64,000 bases of DNA from Gemmatimonadetes bacterium 2013_60CM_65_52 (lineage in GTDB: Bacteria > Gemmatimonadota > Gemmatimonadetes > Gemmatimonadales > Gemmatimonadaceae), in NCBI GenBank assembly GCA_002215645.1, contig NGFI01000002.1, forward strand, positions 1-64,000, read 5' to 3'. Below are positions 25,409 through 35,100 of this stretch, in pieces. A model generated the notes under the pieces. That model did no database searches. It was not told the origin of the DNA and saw only the letters and a program-made list of their open reading frames with translations. A program made the translations under genes and the position numbers. How positions within the stretch are numbered: the first letter of the stretch is position 1; the number at the start of each line of letters is the position of its first letter.

Positions 25409-26644
25409 ATGAGCGACAATCCGCACGACCGCATCACCTACATAGGCAAGACGAACCACCGCAACGCCGGCATTCTCTTCGGCATACGAGAGAGGGACCG
25501 GCGTTCGCATTTCTATATCGTAGGAAAGACGGGCACCGGAAAGTCCCATCTCATCCGGAACATGATCACGCAGGACATTGCGGCGGGAAGTGGCTGCGCC
25601 CTCTTCGATCCTCACGGGGACCTCGTAGCGAGCGTTCGAGAGCTCGTACCGCCAGAACGAGCAGTCGATCTCCTCTACCTCGATCTCCCGGACCCTGCCC
25701 TCCATTGGCGATTTAACCCATTTGCAGGCGTGAAGAAGGACAATCGCGCGCTCGCTGCGGCTGGATTGGTAGAGGTGTTCAAGAAGCTCTGGCCGGATGA
25801 TTGGGGTCCAAGGCTCGAGCACCTCCTCAGGAACGTCGTCTTCACCCTTCTCGAGATCCCCGGTGGCACTCTCGCGGACATCCCGGCGCTCCTCACCGAT
25901 CGCGATCACCGCCGTGGCGTGGTGGCGCGTCTCGAGAATCCGGTTGTCCGAGACTTCTGGTTCGAGGAGTACGAGAAATACTCGCCTGCCTTCAGGGCGG
26001 TGATCGTAGCACCGCTTCAGAACAAGCTCGGTGCGCTGCTCACAGACCCCACCCTGCACCGCTTCCTTACCGAGCGAGGCAATCCCATCGACCTTCGCCG
26101 CGTCATGGATGACGGGAAGATCCTTCTCGTAAACCTGGACAAGGGCAAGATCGGCGAAGGGCCCGCCATGACCATTGGCTCCTTCCTTCTCTCGCATATC
26201 GCTCTTGCCGGCATCTCGCGCAGCGCGGTTCCCGAGGAGGAGCGGTGGGACTTCTTCGTCTACTTGGATGAATTCCAGACCTTCACGACGCACTCGCTCG
26301 CGAACATGCTCTCAGAGCTTCGCAAGTATCGGGTGTCGCTCGTCCTCGCTCATCAGCATCTCTCTCAGCTTGAGCCAGAAATTCGCGATGCGGTGTTCGG
26401 GAACGCCGGAAGCCTGCTTGCCTTTCGGGTAGGAGCGGACGATGCACGGTACTTAGCGCGGGAGTTCGCGCCGGTGTTCGCAGCGGCGGATCTGGTCGGG
26501 CTGCCTCGATACCATCTGTATCTCCGTCTTCAGATAGACGGCGAGCAGTCCAAGCCCTTTTCAGCGAGCACTCTCTCTGAGACCTCCGAGCGACCTCTTG
26601 CGCTTGAAATAGGCGTTCATACCTTCCGGCTTGGACAGTTGTAA
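25409..26644 (+). CDS. VirD4/TraG-HerA-type P-loop ATPase
   Basis: 411 aa. Walker A FYIVGKTGTGKSHLIRNM (residues about 35-50), ALFDPHGDLV, Walker B FFVYLDEFQTF (about 280-290) and a VLAHQHLSQLEPEIRDAV stretch typical of TraG/TraD coupling-type ATPases. Unlike conjugative VirD4 it has no N-terminal membrane anchor and begins just before the nucleotide-binding site. Compared with the 1027-aa paralogue at 32184 it lacks the roughly 350-residue N-terminal domain and the nuclease/HTH C-terminus. It is followed by a truncated relative of the membrane protein that precedes the paralogue. Confidence 0.85.
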   Translation: MSDNPHDRITYIGKTNHRNAGILFGIRERDRRSHFYIVGKTGTGKSHLIRNMITQDIAAGSGCALFDPHGDLVASVRELVPPERAVDLLYLDLPDPALHWRFNPFAGVKKDNRALAAAGLVEVFKKLWPDDWGPRLEHLLRNVVFTLLEIPGGTLADIPALLTDRDHRRGVVARLENPVVRDFWFEEYEKYSPAFRAVIVAPLQNKLGALLTDPTLHRFLTERGNPIDLRRVMDDGKILLVNLDKGKIGEGPAMTIGSFLLSHIALAGISRSAVPEEERWDFFVYLDEFQTFTTHSLANMLSELRKYRVSLVLAHQHLSQLEPEIRDAVFGNAGSLLAFRVGADDARYLAREFAPVFAAADLVGLPRYHLYLRLQIDGEQSKPFSASTLSETSERPLALEIGVHTFRLGQL

Positions 26645-26662
26645 CTCCTGATACAATTGTCG

Positions 26663-26682
26663 CTTAAGAAATTCTAAGAATG
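26663..26682. promoter_or_regulatory. CTTAAGAAATTCTAAGAATG motif
   Basis: AT-rich near-palindrome abutting the ATG at 26680; shares CTTAAGAAAT with 20031 and CTAAGAAT with 20091 and 31364. Confidence 0.4.
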
Positions 26683-26880
26683 GCCGACCCGCTCGCCTCT
26701 TTCACTAGCCACCTTCAGTCACAGGGAGCAGCTCGATCGCGCGTTCAGGAGAGATCATTTCGGGCTGGCATCCACGTTCTTCCTGATTTCACCACGTCGA
26801 GCCTCGATTTCTATGCCTCAGTCGAGAACACGTTTCGAGCCAAGGAGAATCCGGCGCTGCGAGTGGAACGTGTCGATTGA
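26680..26880 (+). pseudogene. Truncated paralogue of the 31507 membrane protein
   Basis: 66 codons. The end (TTSSLDFYASVENTFRAKEN, then RVERVD) parallels the N-terminus of the protein at 31507 (TSSLDFYTALERALKSKEAP, then RTERIQ). The two-helix membrane part of the longer protein is missing. It follows a VirD4-like ATPase just as the full-length copy precedes one. Confidence 0.6.
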
Positions 26881-27017
26881 ATGAGGAGGAACATCTTCGC
26901 AAGCGAGCCATCGCAGATGTGATGTTTAGGAGCCGTTCGGAGGATGAGGGATGGGGTATGATCGATGTTCCTGTCGTGGCATATCCATACGACCGCTCAT
27001 CGGTCAATCTCGCTTAG
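26877..27017 (+). CDS. Possible 46-aa ORF or gene remnant
   Basis: A TTG overlapping the previous stop (TTGA) opens a frame LNEEEHLRKRAIADVMFRSR, then SEDEGWGMIDVPVVAYPYDR. Composition is protein-like, but no ribosome site exists and it may be the tail of a lost gene. Confidence 0.3.
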   Translation: MNEEEHLRKRAIADVMFRSRSEDEGWGMIDVPVVAYPYDRSSVNLA

Positions 27018-27027
27018 TCGATCTTCT

Positions 27028-27201
27028 TCAGGTCCAACCAGAGCCGTGACATACTCCGCACCTCACCCTGCCGGACCCGTGACAGTTTTTGCACTGCACC
27101 GTGCCCGTTCTGAATAAACTGCCGTCCGACACTCTCCCTTTGCCATCACATTGCGGACAATTCACGGAACCACGCTCATGGCACGTCTTGCAAGCGCCCA
27201 T
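27028..27201 (-). CDS. DnaJ-type zinc-finger miniprotein (57 aa)
   Basis: Starts MGACKTCHERGSVNCPQCDG with an AGGAG site 6 bases upstream. It contains four CxxC pairs, with CxxCxGxG spacing in CPQCDGKGR, CKNCHGSGR and CGVCHGSGW, equal to the cysteine-rich domain of DnaJ without the J domain. Two zinc ions are expected. Stand-alone domains of this kind bind partner proteins. It is divergent from the gene at 27301, sharing a 99-base intergenic region. Confidence 0.75.
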   Translation of the reverse strand: MGACKTCHERGSVNCPQCDGKGRVSDGSLFRTGTVQCKNCHGSGRVRCGVCHGSGWT

Positions 27202-27300
27202 TAGTACGCTCCTGTTGTCGATAGATCGCTTCTCAGAACTACTGTTCCGCTGACCCGATCGCAAGAGTTGTCCGGCGACCATTTCCGAGGCTGGCTATCA

Positions 27301-28251
27301 ATGAATCACAAGCGACTTCAGCACCTTTATTTAGAAGCCGGCTTGCCGGATGAATTCTTCGAGGTCGTCAATGAGCGAGCCTGCAGGGTCATGTTTCCTG
27401 TGATGATCAACGGCGAGCTACGGCCAGCCAAGCTCACGCTCCTTCAACGCGCGGAGACACCGCGTGGTAACGCGGTGATTTCCATTGGCTGTACCCTCCT
27501 CGAAGTGAAGGAGCAAGACAAACGTGCTACGCAATTGTTTCGCCGTCTCTTATGGCGCAACCAGGAGTGTTCTCTCGCTCGTTGGTCTGCCATGGAGAAC
27601 ACCAAGTCCGACGGTATTCTCGTGAATCCCAGTGCCACTTTCGTCGAAACCGAGTGCGACGGTGTTCAGTTTCTGAACTTGATTGGCGCTGTGGCGCAAG
27701 AGTGGGCAGGCTTCTCGGTTCAGTATCAGGCGGTCTTCGAACCAGTGGCCCCGATTGGCGACGGCGGACTTTGGCTTGAAGATCCAGGTGAAGCCGAGAG
27801 TCGCCTGTTTCCAATTGTTAGTCAGTGGGGCCGCGAGATTGGCCTTCCGGATGTGCGTGAGATCGAGCGCGGAAACGTTCAGGTCCTCTTTCCGGTCATG
27901 AGCGAAGGTGAGATTGACCATGTCCCGGTAACTGTCATCACTGGCGGGCAGACTAACACTGGGCAATCCGTTGTACATTTAGTATCCAGCAAGCTTGAAA
28001 TCCCCGCCGACTGGCACCTTTTGGATCGCCTTTGTTTCCACGCGATGGCTGCGAGCATGAACGCGACCGAGGCAAAATGGTGCGGTCGGCCGAAGCGCAC
28101 AGATCATAGCACCTATCAGTTCTTGACCGTTGCGTCGCTCTTCCTTGACACGAGTTCGACCGATCAGTTTTTCAGCGCGGGAGCGTCCCTGACGGCACTT
28201 CACGCCACTATGCCGAGTTTGGTGGAGAACGTCCAGGAAGAAGCGAACTAA
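27301..28251 (+). CDS. Protein with two similar halves (YbjN/T3S-chaperone-like)
   Basis: 316 aa from the ATG at 27301 (GAGG about 11 bases upstream; a TTG at 27268 is less likely). The two halves share a pattern: RACRVMFPVMINGELRPAKL near residue 30 and NVQVLFPVMSEGEIDHVPVT near residue 200, each followed by a Leu-rich strand. This tandem alpha/beta layout, with ARWSAMENTKSDGILVNPSA, resembles the YbjN / type III chaperone-like superfamily, but identity is not certain. No signal peptide. Function unknown. Confidence 0.55.
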   Translation: MNHKRLQHLYLEAGLPDEFFEVVNERACRVMFPVMINGELRPAKLTLLQRAETPRGNAVISIGCTLLEVKEQDKRATQLFRRLLWRNQECSLARWSAMENTKSDGILVNPSATFVETECDGVQFLNLIGAVAQEWAGFSVQYQAVFEPVAPIGDGGLWLEDPGEAESRLFPIVSQWGREIGLPDVREIERGNVQVLFPVMSEGEIDHVPVTVITGGQTNTGQSVVHLVSSKLEIPADWHLLDRLCFHAMAASMNATEAKWCGRPKRTDHSTYQFLTVASLFLDTSSTDQFFSAGASLTALHATMPSLVENVQEEAN

Positions 28252-28329
28252 AATGCGTTTTCTTCATTCCTGCTATTGGGAAAATCCCCACGACCCGCAG
28301 CCTTGGGCCGGCGAACCAAGGACATTCTC

Positions 28330-31239
28330 ATGATAGTACTCAGACGCGCCCGCGTCATACGCGTGACGGTGCCGCAGTGCATGCTCGCAATCATGCTGGT
28401 TGGTGTCAGCGCTTGCGATGTTCCGAGCGCCCCGCACACGGGTGCGTCCCCAACGCGCGTCACGCCGCCTCAGGCCGCGACAACGGTCAGCTCGGCGTTC
28501 GTGAGCTCGTACGTCGCGCAGCCAGGCACAATGCCGCTTGTCGCGATTTTGGGAACCCAGACGTTGGAATCGCCGACAAAGTTCGCCGTCGTCTTTGTTC
28601 ATGGCTGGAGCCCAAACGTTACGGACGACCCGCAGACATACATTGACGCGCAGGGAGCAGGCAAACTCCCCGGCGACGCCTATTTCCAGCCACTCGATGG
28701 AGCGATTCAAACCGCTTTTAGCCAGACGCCGCTCTATAGCTTTGAATATCAATCGAACATCGAATACGGGCGGTCGGGGGATTCGCTGTTCTATGTATTG
28801 GACTCTCTGGTCTCCCGCGGCCATGTCGCCGGTGTAATCATAGTAGCTCACAGCATGGGCGGGTTGATCGCGGATTGGGCGATCGACAGGCTCGCCAAAC
28901 ATGAGTCCCACGCCGTGCGCGCACTCATTTCACTAGGCACGCCACACCGAGGTACGCACGCTGCGCTTCTTCCAACAACTTTCTGGGGGGGTCTGCTTTG
29001 CTATGGTGTTGAAGGTAAGCTCGCGGTAACGCCAGGGCTTTGCACCGCCGGTGGTCAGAGCCTGGGCTGGGTATATCCCCTCCGCACGCCAGTACCGATT
29101 TACGCGCATGCCGGCAACTTCGACTATCAGAACTATTTTCCCCTGCCCCTCTATGGACTCACTGGAGGCGCGCTATGCTTCATGAATCAGAGCGCGTACC
29201 CGGAGGACTGCGTGAACGACGGCATCGTACCCTTGTTTTCGGCGCTCCCGGGCTTCGCTTCGCAGGTGGCTGGTATCGCGTATCCAAGATGGAATCATAG
29301 CGATCTCCAGCAGGGATATCACATTACCTATGTTGGCGGCGGCCGTGGTTCACACCAAACTCCGGTCTTTGACTATTCGCTCACCACGAATGTCATCAGC
29401 GAACTGACCTCTCTCCTTGTCGTGCCGCAGCGGTTGACTTTCCTCCAGCAGCCTACTTCTGGGATTGCGACTCAGCCCATCGCACCAGCCATTAGCGTCG
29501 CCGCAACCGATGGCGTTGGCGCCATCGCCGGGTCGTTCAATGGCTATGTGACTCTGCGCCTGCTCACCGATCCAACGGGGCAGGCGGCGCTCCGGGGCGT
29601 GCTTACACAGAGAGCGGTACAGGGAGTCGCCACTTTTCCAGGGATCAACCTATCTCGATCTGGTGCTGGATTTGTGTTGCAAGCCGCGTCCGGAGTCGGG
29701 AGCACTGCCAGTAATCCATTCAATCGATTAAACGTGAGGTCGCTCGTCGCGACGTCGGGCGACGGCCAGACGGCGCCTGCTGGAGGGACGCTGCCGCTGC
29801 CTGTTGTTGCCACCGTACTCGCTGAGCAGGGGCTTCCAGTCGTGGGGGTGAGCGTAACGTTTGCTATCACGTCTCCTGGCGGCTCCGTGTCAATCGCGTC
29901 GGTGCTGACGGATCAAATTGGTCAGGCGTCCACAACATGGACACTCGGGCAACAGGTCGGTCAGCAAAGCCTCGGCGCTACCGTCTCCGGCACTCCGTTG
30001 GCGACTGTGACATTTACCGCGTCTGCGACGGGCGCGACTCCTCCTCCACTCCCTTTCCAACAGCAAGGTCAGAAGCTGGTCTCAGCTGCTGGCGCTGGAG
30101 GTCAGGGTCGTGCGCTCGCCCTCTCTGCCGATGGCAATACCGCCGTCGTCGGCGGTTATGAAGGCGCACTAGTATGGACCAGGTATGCAGGTCAGTGGGC
30201 CCAACAGGGTGGATTGCTATTTGGGTCGGGCGCCGTAGGAAGCGCCTATCAAGGCTACTCCGTCTCCCTTTCTGCCGACGGGAACACGGCATTGATTGGA
30301 GGTCCTACTGACAGCTCGACGGCACCAAGCAGTACCGGTGCTGTCTGGGTATGGACCAGAACTGGAGGTTTGTGGACCCAGCAGGGTCCGAAGCTGGTAG
30401 GCTCTGGCGCCGTTGGGACTACGGTTCAACAAGGGATTTCGGCCGCAATCTCCGGCGACGGCAACACGGCGATCATTGGCGGTCCGTTTGACAACAATGG
30501 AACTGGGGCAGTATGGGTCTGGACTAGAGCTGGAGGCGTCTGGACGCAGCAGGGTTCCAAGCTGGTCGCATCCGGTACGGACGGAGCCTATGTCCAGCAG
30601 GGCTACTCGGTTGCCATCTCAAGTGACGGCAATACGGCGATCATTGGCGGGCCTGCCGACCAAAGCGGCGTTGGAGCTGCTTGGGCATGGACGCGTGTCG
30701 GAGGAGTCTGGAGCCAGCAAGGACCTAAGCTGGTTGGCCCCGACGCTGTCGGTTCAGCTAGTCAGGGGACCTCCGTCTCGCTATCGGCTGACGGCAATAC
30801 GGCGATCGTCGGAGGGGACAAAGACAGTAGCCCGGCGTACTCAGGTTGGGGAGTTGGGGCTGCTTGGATTTGGTCGCGTCTTGCCGGAGCTTGGACTCAG
30901 CAGGGGCCGAAGTTGGTCGGTGCGCCGGTGGGTGGTGGTTTTCAGGGGCGCTCCGTCTCGATTTCTGCTAATGGCAATTCAGCTGTAGTCGGAGGAGATA
31001 ACGGAGCCTGGGCTTGGACCAGAGCGGGCGGCGCCTGGACACAACTAGGAGGGATGTTGTTAGGCTCGGGCATGCTCGGCAACGCTCATCAAGGAACTGC
31101 CGTCTCGATTTCGGGCGACACTCAAACGGCGATGTTGGGAGGGTCTAACGACAATGGTGGTATCGGAGCCACATGGGTCTTTGTGGCAGGTTCAGGTTCA
31201 ATAGGTTCGGCTCTGGTAGGTACCGTTCCGAAGCCATGA
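28330..31239 (+). CDS. Lipoprotein: lipase-like alpha/beta-hydrolase, Ig-like domain and beta-propeller
   Basis: 969 aa from the ATG at 28330. A signal peptide ends in MLVGVSAC (lipobox). Residues about 75-330 form an alpha/beta-hydrolase: VVFVHGWSPN (oxyanion region), IIVAHSMGGLIADW (nucleophile Ser), a His near the end of the domain. An Ig-like Big_1-type segment follows (VVGVSVTFAITSPGGSVSIA). The C-terminal about 380 residues contain seven repeats with the core S.DGNTA(I/V)(I/V/L)GG and WTQQG/VWVWTR, about 50-60 residues apart, consistent with a seven-bladed propeller. It is probably an outer-membrane-anchored esterase or lipase with a binding module. Confidence 0.8.
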   Translation: MIVLRRARVIRVTVPQCMLAIMLVGVSACDVPSAPHTGASPTRVTPPQAATTVSSAFVSSYVAQPGTMPLVAILGTQTLESPTKFAVVFVHGWSPNVTDDPQTYIDAQGAGKLPGDAYFQPLDGAIQTAFSQTPLYSFEYQSNIEYGRSGDSLFYVLDSLVSRGHVAGVIIVAHSMGGLIADWAIDRLAKHESHAVRALISLGTPHRGTHAALLPTTFWGGLLCYGVEGKLAVTPGLCTAGGQSLGWVYPLRTPVPIYAHAGNFDYQNYFPLPLYGLTGGALCFMNQSAYPEDCVNDGIVPLFSALPGFASQVAGIAYPRWNHSDLQQGYHITYVGGGRGSHQTPVFDYSLTTNVISELTSLLVVPQRLTFLQQPTSGIATQPIAPAISVAATDGVGAIAGSFNGYVTLRLLTDPTGQAALRGVLTQRAVQGVATFPGINLSRSGAGFVLQAASGVGSTASNPFNRLNVRSLVATSGDGQTAPAGGTLPLPVVATVLAEQGLPVVGVSVTFAITSPGGSVSIASVLTDQIGQASTTWTLGQQVGQQSLGATVSGTPLATVTFTASATGATPPPLPFQQQGQKLVSAAGAGGQGRALALSADGNTAVVGGYEGALVWTRYAGQWAQQGGLLFGSGAVGSAYQGYSVSLSADGNTALIGGPTDSSTAPSSTGAVWVWTRTGGLWTQQGPKLVGSGAVGTTVQQGISAAISGDGNTAIIGGPFDNNGTGAVWVWTRAGGVWTQQGSKLVASGTDGAYVQQGYSVAISSDGNTAIIGGPADQSGVGAAWAWTRVGGVWSQQGPKLVGPDAVGSASQGTSVSLSADGNTAIVGGDKDSSPAYSGWGVGAAWIWSRLAGAWTQQGPKLVGAPVGGGFQGRSVSISANGNSAVVGGDNGAWAWTRAGGAWTQLGGMLLGSGMLGNAHQGTAVSISGDTQTAMLGGSNDNGGIGATWVFVAGSGSIGSALVGTVPKP

Positions 31240-31363
31240 CTGCTCACGAACTTGCAACGTCCGGCATTTCGCAATCAATAGTCTAGAGGGCCCAGCCTGA
31301 GGCTAGGCAAGGTCACATCCCATATCGGAAGGATTAGGGCTTCTTAAGTTCGTCCCTCTCGCG

Positions 31364-31384
31364 CTGAGAATTCTCTAAGAATTC
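31364..31384. promoter_or_regulatory. TGAGAATTCTCTAAGAATTC motif, copy 2
   Basis: Identical over 20 bases to 20091-20110, here about 120 bases before the ATG at 31507. On the minus strand both copies read EFLENSQ in an open frame, so a coding origin cannot be excluded. Confidence 0.45.
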
Positions 31385-31506
31385 ATGTGGTTTATTGCGA
31401 CGTTTGCGCCCTCGGTATCCTCGGCGCCGCTTCTTGAGTGTTTTCTTAGATTGGACGAATGAGCCGGCGGCATGCAGACTTGGGGGCAACCATCTCCCAC
31501 TAAGCC

Positions 31507-32160
31507 ATGCCCGCCACGAGCGACATCGTCTCCCATTGGCATCATTCCGTAGAAGGACTGAGCACCTCTTCGCTCGATTTCTACACCGCCCTTGAGCGCG
31601 CGCTGAAGAGCAAGGAAGCTCCAGTGCGCACGGAGCGCATTCAACTTGGAGAGGGCGGCGTCCTGTCTGCCAAGCGCACCTATCTGCGTGTTTCCTACGA
31701 GCGCCTCGTCTTCGATATCGGTGCGACACCGTTCGGCAAGGATTTCTTCTTCAGCTGGTGGCTCGGCAGACGCACGCCGGACTTCGGCGCCATGGTGGGC
31801 TGTGCGGTTCTCATCGCTCTTCCGGTCGTGCTCTTGATATTCATGAAAGTCGCTGGTGCGTTCGTCGGCCTCATTCTCTTTGCCGGCATTCTGGCGGGTG
31901 CCTTCCTGTACATGCAGCAGGGAGGCCGAATCGGAGACACCAGCATGGAAGACATCGTGCTCGCGGTGCCCATCCTTGGTCCGCTCTACCTGCGCTTCTT
32001 CAAACCGGTGACGTACTACTCAGAGGACACGCGCATCATGTTTGAGGAAACGGTCCATCGCGTAGTCAAGGATGTCGTTGGTGGTATCCTCACGGTGAAC
32101 AACCTGCGGCCACTCACGCCGGAAGAGGCGCTGCCGAAAGACCACAAGGCAGGACGATAG
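31507..32160 (+). CDS. Membrane partner of the ATPase-nuclease protein
   Basis: 217 aa. The N-terminal soluble region (SSLDFYTALERALKSKEAPV, then YERLVFDIGATPFGKDFFFS) precedes two hydrophobic helices at residues about 98-140 (MVGCAVLIALPVVLLIFMKV, then GLILFAGILAGAFLY), and a C-terminal soluble tail follows. No family recognised. It is 23 bases upstream of the 1027-aa ATPase and certainly co-transcribed. A truncated relative at 26680 sits next to the other VirD4-like ATPase, so the pairing was duplicated. A membrane anchor for the ATPase is a reasonable inference. Confidence 0.65.
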   Translation: MPATSDIVSHWHHSVEGLSTSSLDFYTALERALKSKEAPVRTERIQLGEGGVLSAKRTYLRVSYERLVFDIGATPFGKDFFFSWWLGRRTPDFGAMVGCAVLIALPVVLLIFMKVAGAFVGLILFAGILAGAFLYMQQGGRIGDTSMEDIVLAVPILGPLYLRFFKPVTYYSEDTRIMFEETVHRVVKDVVGGILTVNNLRPLTPEEALPKDHKAGR

Positions 32161-32183
32161 CCGCCCGAGTCCGGCCACTCCGA

Positions 32184-35100
32184 ATGCAGCAGGACGTCCT
32201 GCTTAGCCGTTTCGACGAATGGGAGACGCGCATGCGGGCGTGTCCGCCTTGGCCCGAGCGCGTCGAGCTTGAGCCGCCGTTCGAGCCGCTCGTCGCCGAA
32301 CGCCGGGTGCGAGTGGGCATTGTGGACGACGCACGGTCTCCCGGCCTTCTTGATCGGCTCTTCGGCAAAAGCTCTGAAAGACCGACGGGCGAGGTAGCTA
32401 GCGAAGAGCTCATCGCCTCGCCGCGCGTGAGTCGAGGCCCGATTTCGGAGCTTCAACTCCTCCTGCCGGAAGGGTTCGTGATCAAGACTGGCATGGCCAG
32501 CCGCCTACTAGCTTCGCTCCAGAACCTCGAGGACCCGCTCGGTTTTGAGCTTGTGGGGACGTCGGAGCATGTGGTGACCCAGCTCTCGTGCTCCGTAAGC
32601 GATCGGCCCACGGTCCAAGCTTCACTCCGTGCCTTCTTCCCAGAGCTGAAGGTGCGTGAGCGAGCAGACTATCTACGCACTGAATGGGAGGGCGAGGAGC
32701 GCTACGGCGTCATCCTTGGTTTTGGGCTTCGTGAGCGGGTGTTCAGACAGCTCGCCACCGAAGACAAGCTGGACTTTGACCCCCTCATCGGTGTCATCGG
32801 CTGCCTCAACGCGCTTTCCGAGGGCGAGCTTGCTCTTGTTCAGGTTCTATTTCATCCCGCAAGACGGCCGTGGGGACGTGAACTCGAGGACTTCGCCTCG
32901 AAGATCGACGATGTCGATCACGTCCTTCCACAGGTTCGAGAGAAGTTCTCCGATCCCATGTACGCTGCGGCGATCCGCGTGGCTGCGCTCGGGCGACGCG
33001 AGGAGGAAGCTGTCAGCCGTGCAAACAGTCTAGCGGCCGCTATTCACGCAGCCACTCGCTCGAAGTACAACGAGCTCGAATTGCTATCACCGGCCGATCA
33101 CTCCTTTGAGGTGGAAGCAGAAGATATTCTCACTAGGGAGGCGCATCGGAGCGGCATGCTCCTCTCTCTTCGTGAACTGCTCACCCTTGTCCATCCGCCG
33201 TCTGCTGCGGTCCGTTCCGAACGCTTGACTCGGCAGCGTGGACGAACGAAGGCAGCTCCTCTTGGGACGGTCGGGCATGAACTCGTGCTGGGCGTCAACG
33301 AGCACGATGGCGAGGAGCGAGTGGTCTCACTCTCCGTCTCTGAGCGCCTCCGCCACACCTACGTGATCGGCGCGTCTGGCACGGGCAAGAGTACGCTCCT
33401 CCTCTCGATGGCCATCCAGGACATCGAAGCCGGGAACGGCTTCGCAGTCCTCGATCCGCACGGAGATCTCGTCGATGACATCCTCGCGCGTATTCCTCCG
33501 GAGCGTGTCCGCGATGTGATCCTCTTTGATCCGGCCGATGAAGCGTTTCCGATAGGATTCAACATCCTTTCCGCGCATTCGGAGCTTGAGAAGACGCTTC
33601 TGTCCTCAGACCTCGTGGCCGTCTTTCGCCGTCTCTCGACGACCTTCGGCGATCAGATGGTGACGGTCCTCGGGAATGCAATCCTCGCGTTCCTCGAATC
33701 GACTGAAGGCGGGACCCTGCTTGATCTGCGGAATTTCTTCGTGGACCGGGCCTTCCGCGCTCGTTTCCTCGAGACCGTTCAAGATCCAGAGGTGATTCAC
33801 TACTGGGAGCAGGAGTTTCCGCTTCTCAAAGGCTCCCCGCAGGCGCCTCTCCTTACTCGCCTCAACACTTTCCTGCGGCCGAAGCTCATTCGGCACATGG
33901 TAGTGCAGCGAGAGGATCGGTTGAACCTCCGCACCATCATGGACGGCAAGAAGATCCTCCTTGCTAGACTCTCTCACGGAGCGATCGGTGAGGAGAACGC
34001 GCACCTCCTTGGCTCACTCCTCGTGGCGAAGATCGCGCAGGCAGCCATGAGCCGGCAGGATGAAGATGCGGCCAGGCGCGTGCCGTTCTTTCTCTATATC
34101 GACGAATTCCACCACTTCGTCACACCCTCCATCTCCTCCATTCTCTCGGGCGCGCGAAAGTACGGACTCGGTCTCGTCTTGGCTCATCAGGAGATGAGAC
34201 AGCTCAAAGCGAGAAGCGAAGAGGTCATGAGCGCTGTCCTCGGGAACGCGTTCACCCGCATCGCCTTCCGGTTGGGAGACCAGGACGCTCGCACGCTTGC
34301 TGATGGACTCTCCTTCTTCGAGGCGAGTGATCTCCAGAACCTCGGCATCGGAGAGGCCATCGCACGCATCGAACGACCGGACTTCGATTTTAATCTGCGT
34401 ACCCGCCCTGTTCACGCCATGAGCGACAGGTTCGCCTCGGCGCGCCGCGAGACCGTGCTTGATGCCTCGCGGGCGGCCTATGGAACGCCGAAGGCGGAGG
34501 TGGAGACCAGGCTGCAATCGGCTCGAGAAGGATCGACGCAACGCAGCCAGAGCTCACCAAGCCCCACTGTGCCATCCACCTCCATTGTGGCCGACGCCAC
34601 GCCGGTGAAGCGACAGACCAAAGCGCCGCTTCCAGGCAGGGGCGGTCCGCAGCACAAGTACATGCAATCTCTGGTGAAGAAGCTCGCCGAGGATCGAGGC
34701 TTCGGGGTCTCGCTCGAGAAGACGGTCCTCGATGGCCACGGATACGTGGATGTCGCGCTTGAGCGAGAGGGGATGTCCGTCGCCTGCGAAATCTCCGTGA
34801 CGACTCGCGTGGCTCACGAAATCGGGAACCTCTCTAAGTGCCTTGCCGCCGGTTTCAACTATGCCGTCCTCATCTCGACGGATGAACGTGCGCTCGCCGC
34901 GGCCTCTGGTGGATTCGCCCCACCGGATGAGCGCATCCGTCTCCTGACGCCCGACGCCCTCATCGCCTTCCTCGACGAACTATCAGGGCACGTCCCGAAG
35001 GCAGCGCCTCCAAGAAAGCAGGGCAATCAGGGCAAGCTCGCTTTCGAGAGACCCGCGGATGGCGAGCAGTCGAAACGTCTCCTCGGCACAGCGGAAGCGG

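Noticed and set aside
25025-26293. Long minus-strand open frame (422 codons) across the VirD4-like ATPase gene
   Set aside because: It is antisense to a gene with clear Walker motifs, and its composition (Glu/Arg/His-rich, no motif) is that of a shadow frame.
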